Shown here: positions 25,354-33,180 of the stretch, piece after piece
Numbering within the stretch: the stretch's first letter is position 1
How the letters are laid out: each line of letters begins with the position of its first letter
NCBI RefSeq assembly: GCF_009729095.1
Contig: NZ_VTGX01000004.1
Coordinates: 614,131 to 678,130, forward strand
Length of the DNA: 64,000 bases
Source of the DNA: Mycolicibacterium sp. CBMA 247
Lineage (GTDB): Bacteria > Actinomycetota > Actinomycetes > Mycobacteriales > Mycobacteriaceae
Direction: 5' to 3'
Notes under the pieces: generated by a model
What the model was told of the DNA's origin: nothing
What the model saw: only the letters and a program-made list of their open reading frames with translations
Database searches by the model: none
Made by a program: the position numbers and the translations under genes

Positions 25354-27197
25354 GTGGTGAGCTCTAATCCGTCGAGGTTGCCGTTGGCCCGCCAGTCGGC
25401 GATCAGCTCGTCGAAGGCATAGAACCCGGGCGAGTAGAAATCACCCAGGAAAGCGCCGTTGCGCTCCGCTCCACCGCGTCCTTCGTTGTTGTAGTAGCCA
25501 GGCGTGCAGGACAATTCGAACGCCGAGTTGTCGATCGCCAGTTCGCGAACCGTCGAGACCCAGGTGTCCTGGCCCTCCTGACTGGGTTCGACCGTCGTGG
25601 CACCCCGGTTCTGCGCCTCGGCGATGATGTAGGCGATGTGCTTGGCCTGCTGCTCGAACATCGCCGTGGTGTTGGCCGACACGCCGCCCTGGATGAAACC
25701 CATGAAGAACTGGTTGGGGAATCCGCGGCTGGTCATGCCGTGCAGTGTCTTGTAGTCGTTCTGCCAGTAGTCGAACAGCGACACCCCGTCGCGGCCCACG
25801 ATGCGTTCGATCGCGAAACGGCGACTGATCTCGGTGGAGATCTCGAATCCGCTCGCGAAGATCACGCAGTCGACCTCGTATTCGACACCGTCGGCGACGA
25901 TCCCCTTCTCGGTCAGCCGTTCCACACCCTTGGAGGCCGAGACGTCGACGAGGGTCACATTGGGACGGTTGAACGTGGCCAGATACTGCTCACTCGACGT
26001 CGGCCGCTTGCACATGAAGCGGTAGTACGGCTTGAGCGCCTCGGCGGTCGCGGGATCCTCCACGATCTCGGCGACGAGGCGACGCAGCCGCTCCATGATC
26101 TTGTAATCCTCTTCTTCCCGGAACGCCATGATCTGGTCGATGGTCACCGATGCGGGGTCGGCGCTGCCCGCGATCCGGGCGGTCAGGTTGCGTCCGAGCT
26201 CGGTCCAGAAATCGCAGACCAGGTCTGGTTCACCGAATACCACACCGACGAATGGCGACCAGTTGTGGAAGTTGCGCTTACGCTCTTCCTGCCAACCCGG
26301 CTGCAGCGATGCGGCCCAGGCCGGATCGGTGGGTGGGTTGGATCGTGCGTCGACTGACGACGGCGTCCGTTGGAACACGAACAGCTGCTGGGCATCGCGG
26401 CCGAGGTGCGGTACCAGCTGGATACCCGTCGCGCCGGTGCCGACGAGGGCGACGCGTTTGTCGGCCAACTTGTGCAGGCCACCGTCGGCGTCACCGCCGG
26501 TGTACTCGTAATCCCAACGTGCGGAGTGGAACACGTGGCCGGCAAAATCCTTGATGCCGGGGACGCCCGGTAGCTTCGGGCGGTTGTAGGAGCCTTGCGC
26601 CATGACCACGAAACGGGCCCGGATGTCGTCGCCCCGGTCGGTGCTGATCTGCCAGCGCTGTGTCCCGTCGTCCCAACGCAGTTCGCGCACCTGGGTAGAG
26701 AACAGTGCACCGTCGTAAAGGCCGAAATGCTTGCCGATGTTGCGACAGTGCTGGAAGATCTCGGCGCCGTCGGCGAATTTCTTCGACGGCATGAAGCCGA
26801 GCTCTTCGAGCAGCGGGACATAGCAGTAGGCGTCGTTGTCACACTGGATTCCCGGGAAGCGGTTCCAGTACCACACCCCACCGAAGTCACCGGCCATCTC
26901 GATGACGCGGATCCCCTCGACGCCGGCCTTCTTCAAATACGCCCCGGCCAGCAGGCCGGCGAAGCCACCTCCGAGGATGACGACGTCGGCGTCTTCGGTG
27001 ATCGGGTCCCGTTCGGTCACCGTCGTGTACGGGTCGACCTCGTAGAAGTCGGCGAAATCGCCTTCCAGTTCCAGGTACTGGTCGCCACCCTCGGGCCGCA
27101 GACGCTTGGCCCGCTCGGCGGCGTACTTCTCACGGATCGCGTCGATGTCGATATCGGCGGGTGTATCGGTGGGCCCGCAGGTATTCGCCTGGCTCAT
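25350..27197 (-). CDS. flavin-containing Baeyer-Villiger monooxygenase
   Basis: 615 aa, FAD/NADPH enzyme that inserts oxygen next to a ketone to form an ester or lactone. The FAD Rossmann motif GGGFAG is at residues 76-81. The Baeyer-Villiger fingerprint FAGHVFHSARWD is at 218-229 (F-x-G-x-x-x-H-x-x-x-W-D, complete). The NADPH motif GTGATG follows near 253. An N-terminal extension of about 70 residues with an IREKYAAERAKRL helix is typical of the cyclopentadecanone/steroid-type subgroup. It is ATGA-coupled to the LLM gene upstream. Confidence 0.95.
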   Translation of the reverse strand: MSQANTCGPTDTPADIDIDAIREKYAAERAKRLRPEGGDQYLELEGDFADFYEVDPYTTVTERDPITEDADVVILGGGFAGLLAGAYLKKAGVEGIRVIEMAGDFGGVWYWNRFPGIQCDNDAYCYVPLLEELGFMPSKKFADGAEIFQHCRNIGKHFGLYDGALFSTQVRELRWDDGTQRWQISTDRGDDIRARFVVMAQGSYNRPKLPGVPGIKDFAGHVFHSARWDYEYTGGDADGGLHKLADKRVALVGTGATGIQLVPHLGRDAQQLFVFQRTPSSVDARSNPPTDPAWAASLQPGWQEERKRNFHNWSPFVGVVFGEPDLVCDFWTELGRNLTARIAGSADPASVTIDQIMAFREEEDYKIMERLRRLVAEIVEDPATAEALKPYYRFMCKRPTSSEQYLATFNRPNVTLVDVSASKGVERLTEKGIVADGVEYEVDCVIFASGFEISTEISRRFAIERIVGRDGVSLFDYWQNDYKTLHGMTSRGFPNQFFMGFIQGGVSANTTAMFEQQAKHIAYIIAEAQNRGATTVEPSQEGQDTWVSTVRELAIDNSAFELSCTPGYYNNEGRGGAERNGAFLGDFYSPGFYAFDELIADWRANGNLDGLELTT

Positions 27198-28366
27198 GCG
27201 TTGGCCTTCTCCGGCAGCGCGGCGGCGTGCAGCGGGGCGGGCATATCGTGCACCGCGGGCAGCACCTCGGCGGCGAACAGCTTGGTGGATTCCATGGCCT
27301 TCTCGTACGGCATGGTGCCGAACTGCGGCACGATGGTGACCTCGCAGAACGAGCAGGCTTCCTGGGCGGCCTTGAGTTTGGTGAACACCGTCTCGGGCGT
27401 GCCGATCAGCAGGTTCGAGGCGTGGTATCCGGGCGGGCCGCCCTTCTTCTGGTTGCCGACCTCCGAGGCCAGCACCGCCGTCGCGCTGGCCTCACGGGCG
27501 GCGTAGGCCTCGTAGCCCTTGACGCCCTGGAAGTTCGACGCGTCGGCAAAACCGTAGTGCACGTTGACGTCCCGGTTGGCGGTCCAGATCCATTCCTCGG
27601 TTTGGGCTACCTCATCCTCAGAACCCACGCAGTACATGAACATCACGTTCTTGGGCTGACAGGGACCCAGGCCCTCCTCGGCACGGAAGGTGTTGACCTT
27701 GCGGACCTCCTCACCGGCGTCGGTGATCGGCTTGTTGCCGACGAACAGCGGCACCATGCCGCGCCGGGACAGGATCTCCAGCGATTCTGCGGTCGAGGAC
27801 GAGCTGTAGATCCGGTCGAACAGATCGGTGCTGATCGGCTCCGGGCGCAGCGACATCTCCGGGAAGGAGAAGATCTTGCCCTCATAGGAGAACCGCTCAC
27901 CGGAGAAGGCCAGCTTGAGGATGTCCAGCGTCTCGTTGAAGCGGTCGCGGCTCTCCTCACGCGGCACGCCTACGGCGGCGAACTCGCCCTTGGACACACC
28001 GCGGCCCAGACCGATCGTGGTGTAGCGACCATTCGAGACGATGTCGAGGTAAGCGATCTGGGTGGCCAACCGGATCGGGTTCCACCACGGCACCACCGCC
28101 ACGAAGGTGCCCAGGCTGACCCGCTCGGTGCGCCCGGCGAAATAGGTCAACGCCTGGATCGGGTTGGGCGTCATGCCATATGGCGTGCCGTGGTGCTCGG
28201 GGAACCAGATCCCGTCGAAGCCCAGCGGCTCGGCCAGATCGCCGAGGGCCAGCGCGGCCTGCACGCATTTGTAGTCCGGGGTGGCCGGCGGGGTGCTGAA
28301 ATCGCCGGCCAGCACGCGCTCCCAGTCCTGGGAGTTCTGCGCTCCCGTGCCCAGATTGACCTTCAT
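27194..28366 (-). CDS. LLM-class flavin-dependent monooxygenase
   Basis: 390-aa luciferase-like protein. The barrel begins MKVNLGTGAQNSQDWERVL, with GFDGIWFPEHHGTPYGMTPN, ERVSLGTFVAVVPWWNPIRL and NGRYTTIGLGRGVSKGEFAA. The long, FMNH2-using type fits a two-component monooxygenase, and some members act as type II Baeyer-Villiger enzymes; no flavin reductase gene is nearby. The frame is open 140 codons further upstream through a palindrome, but GGAG before ATG 28366 and family length fix the start. Confidence 0.9.
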   Translation of the reverse strand: MKVNLGTGAQNSQDWERVLAGDFSTPPATPDYKCVQAALALGDLAEPLGFDGIWFPEHHGTPYGMTPNPIQALTYFAGRTERVSLGTFVAVVPWWNPIRLATQIAYLDIVSNGRYTTIGLGRGVSKGEFAAVGVPREESRDRFNETLDILKLAFSGERFSYEGKIFSFPEMSLRPEPISTDLFDRIYSSSSTAESLEILSRRGMVPLFVGNKPITDAGEEVRKVNTFRAEEGLGPCQPKNVMFMYCVGSEDEVAQTEEWIWTANRDVNVHYGFADASNFQGVKGYEAYAAREASATAVLASEVGNQKKGGPPGYHASNLLIGTPETVFTKLKAAQEACSFCEVTIVPQFGTMPYEKAMESTKLFAAEVLPAVHDMPAPLHAAALPEKANA

Positions 28367-28384
28367 ATTCGCTCCTTCGTGGGC

Positions 28385-28433
28385 GATTTGTGGAGTTTTA
28401 GCCGCGCCGGGCGCGGCTAAAACTCCACAAATC
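28385..28433. repeat. perfect 23-bp inverted repeat between two operon genes
   Basis: Arms at 28385-28407 and 28411-28433 around the 3-nt loop CGG. The right arm enters the stop codon of the Rieske gene, and the element ends 19 nt before the LLM start. It contains GATTTGTGGAGTTTTAGCCG, which recurs in the inverted repeat at 59732-59786. In the transcript it would be a very stable hairpin inside the operon, so partial termination or mRNA processing is likely. Confidence 0.8.
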
Positions 28434-29799
28434 ACTGGATCTCGGTGGGCTCTCCGACGCCCATGTATTTGGAAAGTTGGGAATGCAGGTTGACCGTGCT
28501 GCGTTCGCGGTACGGATTCGGTTTGGTGCCAGGGAATCCAGCGGACTTCATGCCCTGCTGCACGGCGGCCATGTTCGAGAAGTCCTGCGGCAGCACCGAG
28601 CGCCAGTTCGGGCTGTCGGGCGGCGTGTATTCCCATTCGGTCTGCGGCTCTTTCCCTTTGGGATAGAGCTCGAACACCGACACCTCGAAGATGCACTTGT
28701 CCGGGTCGTAGCTCGGATCGGGCCGGGCGCCGTAGCACAGCGCACTGGTCAGGCCCTGGCCGATCTGGAAGTTCGGGAAGAGTTGCCACGCCGTGCCGCT
28801 CTGCCCGAGGATGTCGGGCGGGATGGTCGGCCAGATCACGCCGCGGGCCTCGTCGTCGCGCCGGGCCGAGGACAACCAGTGCTCGAGCACCTTGTCGGCG
28901 GGCGTGCCCTCCGGCAGTTCGTCGACGAGACGTTTGGCCGCGTCGACCAGTGTCTGCGTGGTCGTCGCGTTGGTCTCTTCCATGGTGTAGACCTGCATCT
29001 CGGCGGTGGAGATACGCGGGTCACCGGTTCCCAGCCGGATCTTGGACTTGGTCTCCTCCATGTCCTTCGGCGCGTCGTAGCCGATGTTGGAGTGCTTGCC
29101 CTGCGCCTTGGCCCAGCCCTTGAACTCGCCGAACTTGTTGAACTCGGGGTGGGTGGTGAACACGTGGTAGGTCTCGTTGAAGGCCTCCATCGCGACTTTC
29201 CAGTTGCAGTCGAACTTCAGCCATTTGCGCCACTTGTAGCGCATGTTCTCCAGACCGAACGGGTCGAGAATCTTGGCGGCCGGAAACAGGAAGTCGGCCA
29301 ACGGTTCACAGTCGGGGTCCATGTTGATGAACAGCCAGCCGCCCCACGTGTCGACCCGGACCCTGGTCAGATGGGTGTTCTCCGGGGTGAGAGTGTCCTG
29401 CCAGTCGTCCTGCTCCCTAATGTGGGTGCACGAACCCTTGAGGTCGTAGGTCCAACCGTGGAACCCGCAGATGAACGACTTACGGGTGCGCTCGCAGGCG
29501 TTCTTGGCGCCGGCCGGGGTGTCGACCAGACGGCGTCCGCGGTGCATGCACACGTTGTGATGGGCGGCAAAGGATTCCGCCGATGAGCCGGCCGCGGTAC
29601 GCACCACAAGGATCGAATCGTCGAGGATGTCGTAGGTGAGGTGACTGCCCACCTCCGGCAGGTCCTCGATCCGGCCGACCTGCTGCCATACCTTGCGCCA
29701 CAGCCGATCCCGCTCGTTGCGCGCGTACTCCGGCGAGATGTAAGCGTCGACCCCGATGGTCATGGGGGAAGAAAGCTCGCCGGTCAATTCTTCGGTCAC
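28432..29799 (-). CDS. Rieske non-heme iron ring-hydroxylating oxygenase, alpha subunit
   Basis: 455 aa. The Rieske [2Fe-2S] ligands are C84-x-H86 (VCMHRGRR) and C111-x-x-H114 (ICGFHGW). They are separated by 24 residues instead of the usual 15-17, because of an insert around AKNACERTRK that carries an extra Cys. The mononuclear iron site is in EAFNETYHVFTTHPEF (His212, His217). The enzyme hydroxylates aromatic or alicyclic rings and needs a reductase/ferredoxin not encoded here. The GTG start overlaps the upstream SDR stop (TAGTG). Confidence 0.93.
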   Translation of the reverse strand: MTEELTGELSSPMTIGVDAYISPEYARNERDRLWRKVWQQVGRIEDLPEVGSHLTYDILDDSILVVRTAAGSSAESFAAHHNVCMHRGRRLVDTPAGAKNACERTRKSFICGFHGWTYDLKGSCTHIREQDDWQDTLTPENTHLTRVRVDTWGGWLFINMDPDCEPLADFLFPAAKILDPFGLENMRYKWRKWLKFDCNWKVAMEAFNETYHVFTTHPEFNKFGEFKGWAKAQGKHSNIGYDAPKDMEETKSKIRLGTGDPRISTAEMQVYTMEETNATTTQTLVDAAKRLVDELPEGTPADKVLEHWLSSARRDDEARGVIWPTIPPDILGQSGTAWQLFPNFQIGQGLTSALCYGARPDPSYDPDKCIFEVSVFELYPKGKEPQTEWEYTPPDSPNWRSVLPQDFSNMAAVQQGMKSAGFPGTKPNPYRERSTVNLHSQLSKYMGVGEPTEIQ

Positions 29800-30644
29800 T
29801 AATGCCTCCTTATGGCCGCACGGAAGTCGTCGTCGGAGAGGAACAGCGAGGTGTTGTCGCCGCCGAGATGGGTCCAGCGCAGGTTGAGCCCGCCGTCGAC
29901 CAGGATGGTCTGGCCGGTGATATAGCTCGACAGGTCGGAGAGCAGAAACAGGATGGCACCGGCCTGCTCCTCGGGGGTTCCGCGCCGGCCCATCGCGATC
30001 GCCCGCTGGTCACGCTCGGGGTCGGCGTCGACATACGTTGCCGATGCGGCGGTTTCGGTCACTCCGGGAGCGACGGCATTGACCCGGATGCCTTCTGCGG
30101 CAAGCTCCGCGGCCATCGTCCTGGTAGCGGCGACGATCGCGGCCTTCGCGGTGCCGTAGGCGACGTGATAGGGCGCGGTGTTCATCCCGCTGATCGAGGA
30201 CACCGACACGATCGAGCCCGGGGTCCCCTGGCTGCGGATCTCGGCAGCCACCGCCTGGCTCATGAAGAACATGGTTTCCAGGTTCGCGGTGAACAATTCT
30301 CGCCAGTCGGCCCGTGACACCCGGGTGGCGGGCATCCAGGTGGAAGGAGCAGCGCCGCCGGCAACGTTCACCAGTCCGTACAGCGCGCCGTCAGCGCGGC
30401 GAGCCGCATCCAGCACCGTGGCGATGCCCTCGTCGGTCGACGCGTCGGCGGCCACCGTCACCACGTTCAGGCCCTTGTCGGCCAGTGGCGCGACGTGCGT
30501 GTCGAGGTTGTCCTGCGACCGGCTCACCGCCACGACCGTGGCCCCGGCCTCGGCCGCCATCCGAGTGACGGTGGTGCCGATACCGCCACCTCCGGCGCCC
30601 GACACCACGACGACCCGGCCGTCCAAGTTCAGAGAACTGTCCAT
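29799..30644 (-). CDS. SDR family oxidoreductase (first gene of the operon)
   Basis: About 281 aa SDR with SGAGGGGIGT as the cofactor loop (an extra Gly compared with the classical motif), NVAGG, and the catalytic set SSISGMNTAPYHVAYGTAKA. The C-terminus is extended beyond GGLN (RWTHLGGDNTSLFL), which is unusual. The ATG at 30644 has AAAGG upstream; a TTG at 30650 is also in frame. It likely oxidises the alcohol made by the Rieske enzyme to a ketone. Its promoter lies in the divergent region with the palindromic operator. Confidence 0.9.
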   Translation of the reverse strand: MDSSLNLDGRVVVVSGAGGGGIGTTVTRMAAEAGATVVAVSRSQDNLDTHVAPLADKGLNVVTVAADASTDEGIATVLDAARRADGALYGLVNVAGGAAPSTWMPATRVSRADWRELFTANLETMFFMSQAVAAEIRSQGTPGSIVSVSSISGMNTAPYHVAYGTAKAAIVAATRTMAAELAAEGIRVNAVAPGVTETAASATYVDADPERDQRAIAMGRRGTPEEQAGAILFLLSDLSSYITGQTILVDGGLNLRWTHLGGDNTSLFLSDDDFRAAIRRH

Positions 30645-30665
30645 GCGCAACCTTTATCGGCTTAA

Positions 30666-30677
30666 TTGTCCGGACAA
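30666..30677. promoter_or_regulatory. candidate GntR operator, perfect palindrome TTGTCCGGACAA
   Basis: A 12-bp perfect palindrome of the TGT-N-ACA type favoured by GntR-family regulators, 22 nt upstream of the minus-strand operon start. A GntR/UTRA regulator is encoded in the divergent arm. Binding is inferred, not shown. Confidence 0.55.
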
Positions 30678-30761
30678 CATATGGCGATCTTCATATTGGA
30701 GAACACTATTCCGCAGCAGTTATTCAACCGTCAAGGGCGGATCTAAGCCTGCGGAGACCTA

Positions 30762-30773
30762 TTGTCTGGACTA
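30762..30773. promoter_or_regulatory. second, imperfect GntR operator TTGTCTGGACTA
   Basis: Matches TTGTCCGGACAA at 10 of 12 positions and lies 24 nt before the start of the plus-strand lactonase gene. The two copies could let one regulator control both divergent operons. Confidence 0.4.
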
Positions 30774-30797
30774 CGGCGAGTTGCTAACGTCCGAATC

Positions 30798-32429
30798 ATG
30801 AGCGCGCTATCTGCTTCGCCCGGGATCTCCAACCCCAGGTACACCGCAAACCCGACGGCGGCCGGGGACTGGACGCTGGAGCAGGTCACCGCACCCAGCA
30901 GGCTGTTCGGCGCGAACGGCCTGCGCACCGGTCCGGACGGCCGCATCTACGTCGCACAGGTGACCGGCAGCCAGATCAGCGCCCTCGACCTGGCCACCGG
31001 ACAGTTGGAAACCGTCAGCGCCAAGGGCGGCGACATCATCGCCCCGGACGATGTGGCATTCGACGCAAACGGCAACCTCTACGCCACCGAGGTGATGGAC
31101 GGCCGGGTCAGCGTGCGCGAGGCCGGCGGCAGCACCCGCGTGCTGCGCGACGACATCCCCTCGGCCAACGGCATCACCTTCCACCAGGGCCGGCTTTTCG
31201 TCGGCGAATGCCGCGAGGGCGGCCGGCTCATGGAGTTCGACCTCGCGGGCGGCGCCCCTCGCGTCCTGCTGGAGAACGTGCCCTCCCCCAACGCCATGGA
31301 GGTCGGCCCCGACGGCCTGCTCTACTTCCCGGTGATGGGCGCCAACGAGATCTGGCGGTTAGATCCTGACCAAAAAGGCCCTGGCGAGCCCGAGGTCGTG
31401 GCCGGCGGGCTCGGAGTACCGGACTCGGTCAAGTTCGACGCCGACGGCCACATCGTGTCCACCCAGGTGGCCAGCGGCCAGGTGCTGCGTATCGATCCGC
31501 GTAACGGCGAGCAGACGCTGCTGGCCCAGTTGAACCCCGGCCTGGACAATCTGGCCTTCGTCGGCGACCGACTGTTCGTCTCGAACTTCACCGGTGAGAT
31601 CACCGAGATACTCAACGGCAGTACCCAGGCCCTGCTGCCGGGTGGGCTGAACTGGCCGCTGGATCTGACCGTAGGCCCCGACGGCAACCTGTACGTCGCC
31701 GACGGCACGTACTTCTACCGGGTCGGCTCCGATGGCGCCTTGCAGACCGTGGCGATGCTGTTCTCCCCCGGCTATCCGGGCTTCCTGCGCGGGGTGATCG
31801 CCTCGGGCCCAGGAGAATTCATCGTCACCACCGCCGCCGACACCGTGGCCCGCTTCCGCCCGGGATGCGCCGACGGCGAGGTGAGCCAGATTTTGGCCAG
31901 TGGCATCGACCAGCCCTACGGCGTGGCGCTGGCTCCCGACGGCTCCGTGCTGGTGGTCGAGCAGGGTGCGGGGCGACTGCTCTCGGTTCGCGACGGTTCT
32001 GTGAATGTGCTGGCCTCGGGCCTCGACACCCCGGTCGGTGTGGCGATCGGACCCGACGGCGCACCTCTGGTGTCGGTAGCCGGTGCCATTGTTCGTGTGA
32101 GCGGCGCGGGTGCCGGCGGGGCCGCCTCACCCCTGGTCGACGGATTGCACACGCCGCACGGCATTCTGGTGCGCGACGACGCGCTCTACATCGTCGACTC
32201 GGGCAGCAAGGAACTGATCGGCTACGACCTGGACACTGCAGCCCGCACCACGATCGCCACCGGACTACCGGTCGGCCCGCCGCCCGGAGTGACCCCCAAA
32301 CCGCTCAAGGGCATGCCCCCGTTCTCCGGTCCGCAAGGCCCATTCGCCGGGATCACCGCGGGAGCCGATGGGACGCTCTACATCTCGGGCGACGGCGATG
32401 GCAGCGTGCTGGCACTGCGCCGGGCCTAG
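30798..32429 (+). CDS. SMP-30/gluconolactonase-like beta-propeller protein
   Basis: 543 aa made of repeated strands such as NGLRTGPDGRIYVAQ, PDDVAFDANGNLYATEV, PLDLTVGPDGNLYVADG and PYGVALAPDGSVLVVEQ. This is the NHL/SMP-30 six-bladed propeller pattern, apparently present twice (about residues 40-290 and 300-540). Members hydrolyse lactones with a bound Ca2+ or Zn2+. As BVMO products are esters or lactones, a lactonase role fits the divergent operon. There is no signal peptide. ATG 30798 is chosen; an earlier in-frame start at 30762 would overlap the second operator. Confidence 0.82.
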   Translation: MSALSASPGISNPRYTANPTAAGDWTLEQVTAPSRLFGANGLRTGPDGRIYVAQVTGSQISALDLATGQLETVSAKGGDIIAPDDVAFDANGNLYATEVMDGRVSVREAGGSTRVLRDDIPSANGITFHQGRLFVGECREGGRLMEFDLAGGAPRVLLENVPSPNAMEVGPDGLLYFPVMGANEIWRLDPDQKGPGEPEVVAGGLGVPDSVKFDADGHIVSTQVASGQVLRIDPRNGEQTLLAQLNPGLDNLAFVGDRLFVSNFTGEITEILNGSTQALLPGGLNWPLDLTVGPDGNLYVADGTYFYRVGSDGALQTVAMLFSPGYPGFLRGVIASGPGEFIVTTAADTVARFRPGCADGEVSQILASGIDQPYGVALAPDGSVLVVEQGAGRLLSVRDGSVNVLASGLDTPVGVAIGPDGAPLVSVAGAIVRVSGAGAGGAASPLVDGLHTPHGILVRDDALYIVDSGSKELIGYDLDTAARTTIATGLPVGPPPGVTPKPLKGMPPFSGPQGPFAGITAGADGTLYISGDGDGSVLALRRA

Positions 32430-32438
32430 GTGGAAACC

Positions 32439-33176
32439 ATGACAATCACCCCGGCCGAGCACCGCTACCTGCAGGTGGCGCGCACCCTGCGCAAGGAGAT
32501 CGTCGACGGGGTGTACCCGGTGGGATCCCAGCTGCCCACCGAACACGAACTCTGCGAGCGGTTCGAGGTCAGCCGTTACACGGTGCGGGAGGCCTTGCGG
32601 AGACTGCGCGACGACAGCCTGATCACGTCACGGCCGCGGGCCGGAACCACGGTGGCGCCCCGGGCCGCGACGAATACCTATGCCCAGGACGTGGTGTCGA
32701 TCAACGACCTGCTGGCGTTCGCCACCGGGGCCCAGTTCACCATCGAGTCCAACGCCATGGTCATCATCGACAACGAGTTGGCCCGGCGCACCGGACTCCC
32801 ACTCGGCGAGCAATGGCTAGCGGTGCGCGGCTACCGCCAGGCTGATGACGATGCGGCGCCGGTATGCCGCACCGAGTACTACATCAACCGCAGCTTCGCC
32901 GCAGTCGGCCGGATGCTGCAGCGGCACTCCGGCCCGATCTTCCCGCTGATCGAGGATCTGTTCGGGGTCAGCATCGTCGAGGTGCGCCAAGAGATTTCAG
33001 CGATCGTCACATCGCCCGAACTCGCCGCGGCCCTCAAGGTCGCCGCGGGCAGCGCGGCGCTGCAGATGCAACGCACCTACACCACCTCCGACGGGGAGGT
33101 CGCCCAGGTCACCGTCAACACCCACCCGTCGGACCGGTTCCGGCACGCCATGACCATGCGCCGGGTCAAAGGCTGA
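32439..33176 (+). CDS. GntR family transcriptional regulator, HutC/UTRA subfamily
   Basis: 245 aa. The winged-helix DNA-binding domain (about residues 5-75) contains GVYPVGSQLPTEHELCERFE and VSRYTVREALRRL. The UTRA ligand domain follows (about 95-240: EQWLAVRGYRQADDDAAPVC, RTEYYINRSFAAVG, EVRQEISAIV). Such regulators release DNA on binding a pathway acid or CoA ester. AGGTGG precedes ATG 32439; a GTG directly after the previous stop (32430) is the alternative. It likely controls both divergent arms through the palindrome at 30666. Confidence 0.92.
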   Translation: MTITPAEHRYLQVARTLRKEIVDGVYPVGSQLPTEHELCERFEVSRYTVREALRRLRDDSLITSRPRAGTTVAPRAATNTYAQDVVSINDLLAFATGAQFTIESNAMVIIDNELARRTGLPLGEQWLAVRGYRQADDDAAPVCRTEYYINRSFAAVGRMLQRHSGPIFPLIEDLFGVSIVEVRQEISAIVTSPELAAALKVAAGSAALQMQRTYTTSDGEVAQVTVNTHPSDRFRHAMTMRRVKG

Positions 33177-33180
33177 ACCG

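Noticed and set aside
28367..28789. 140-codon upstream extension of the LLM gene
   Set aside because: The extension runs through the palindrome and the end of the Rieske gene in another frame; family length and a good ribosome site place the start at 28366.
30762..30797. Earlier in-frame start for the SMP-30-like protein
   Set aside because: It would translate the candidate operator and add no conserved residues; ATG 30798 is better placed.
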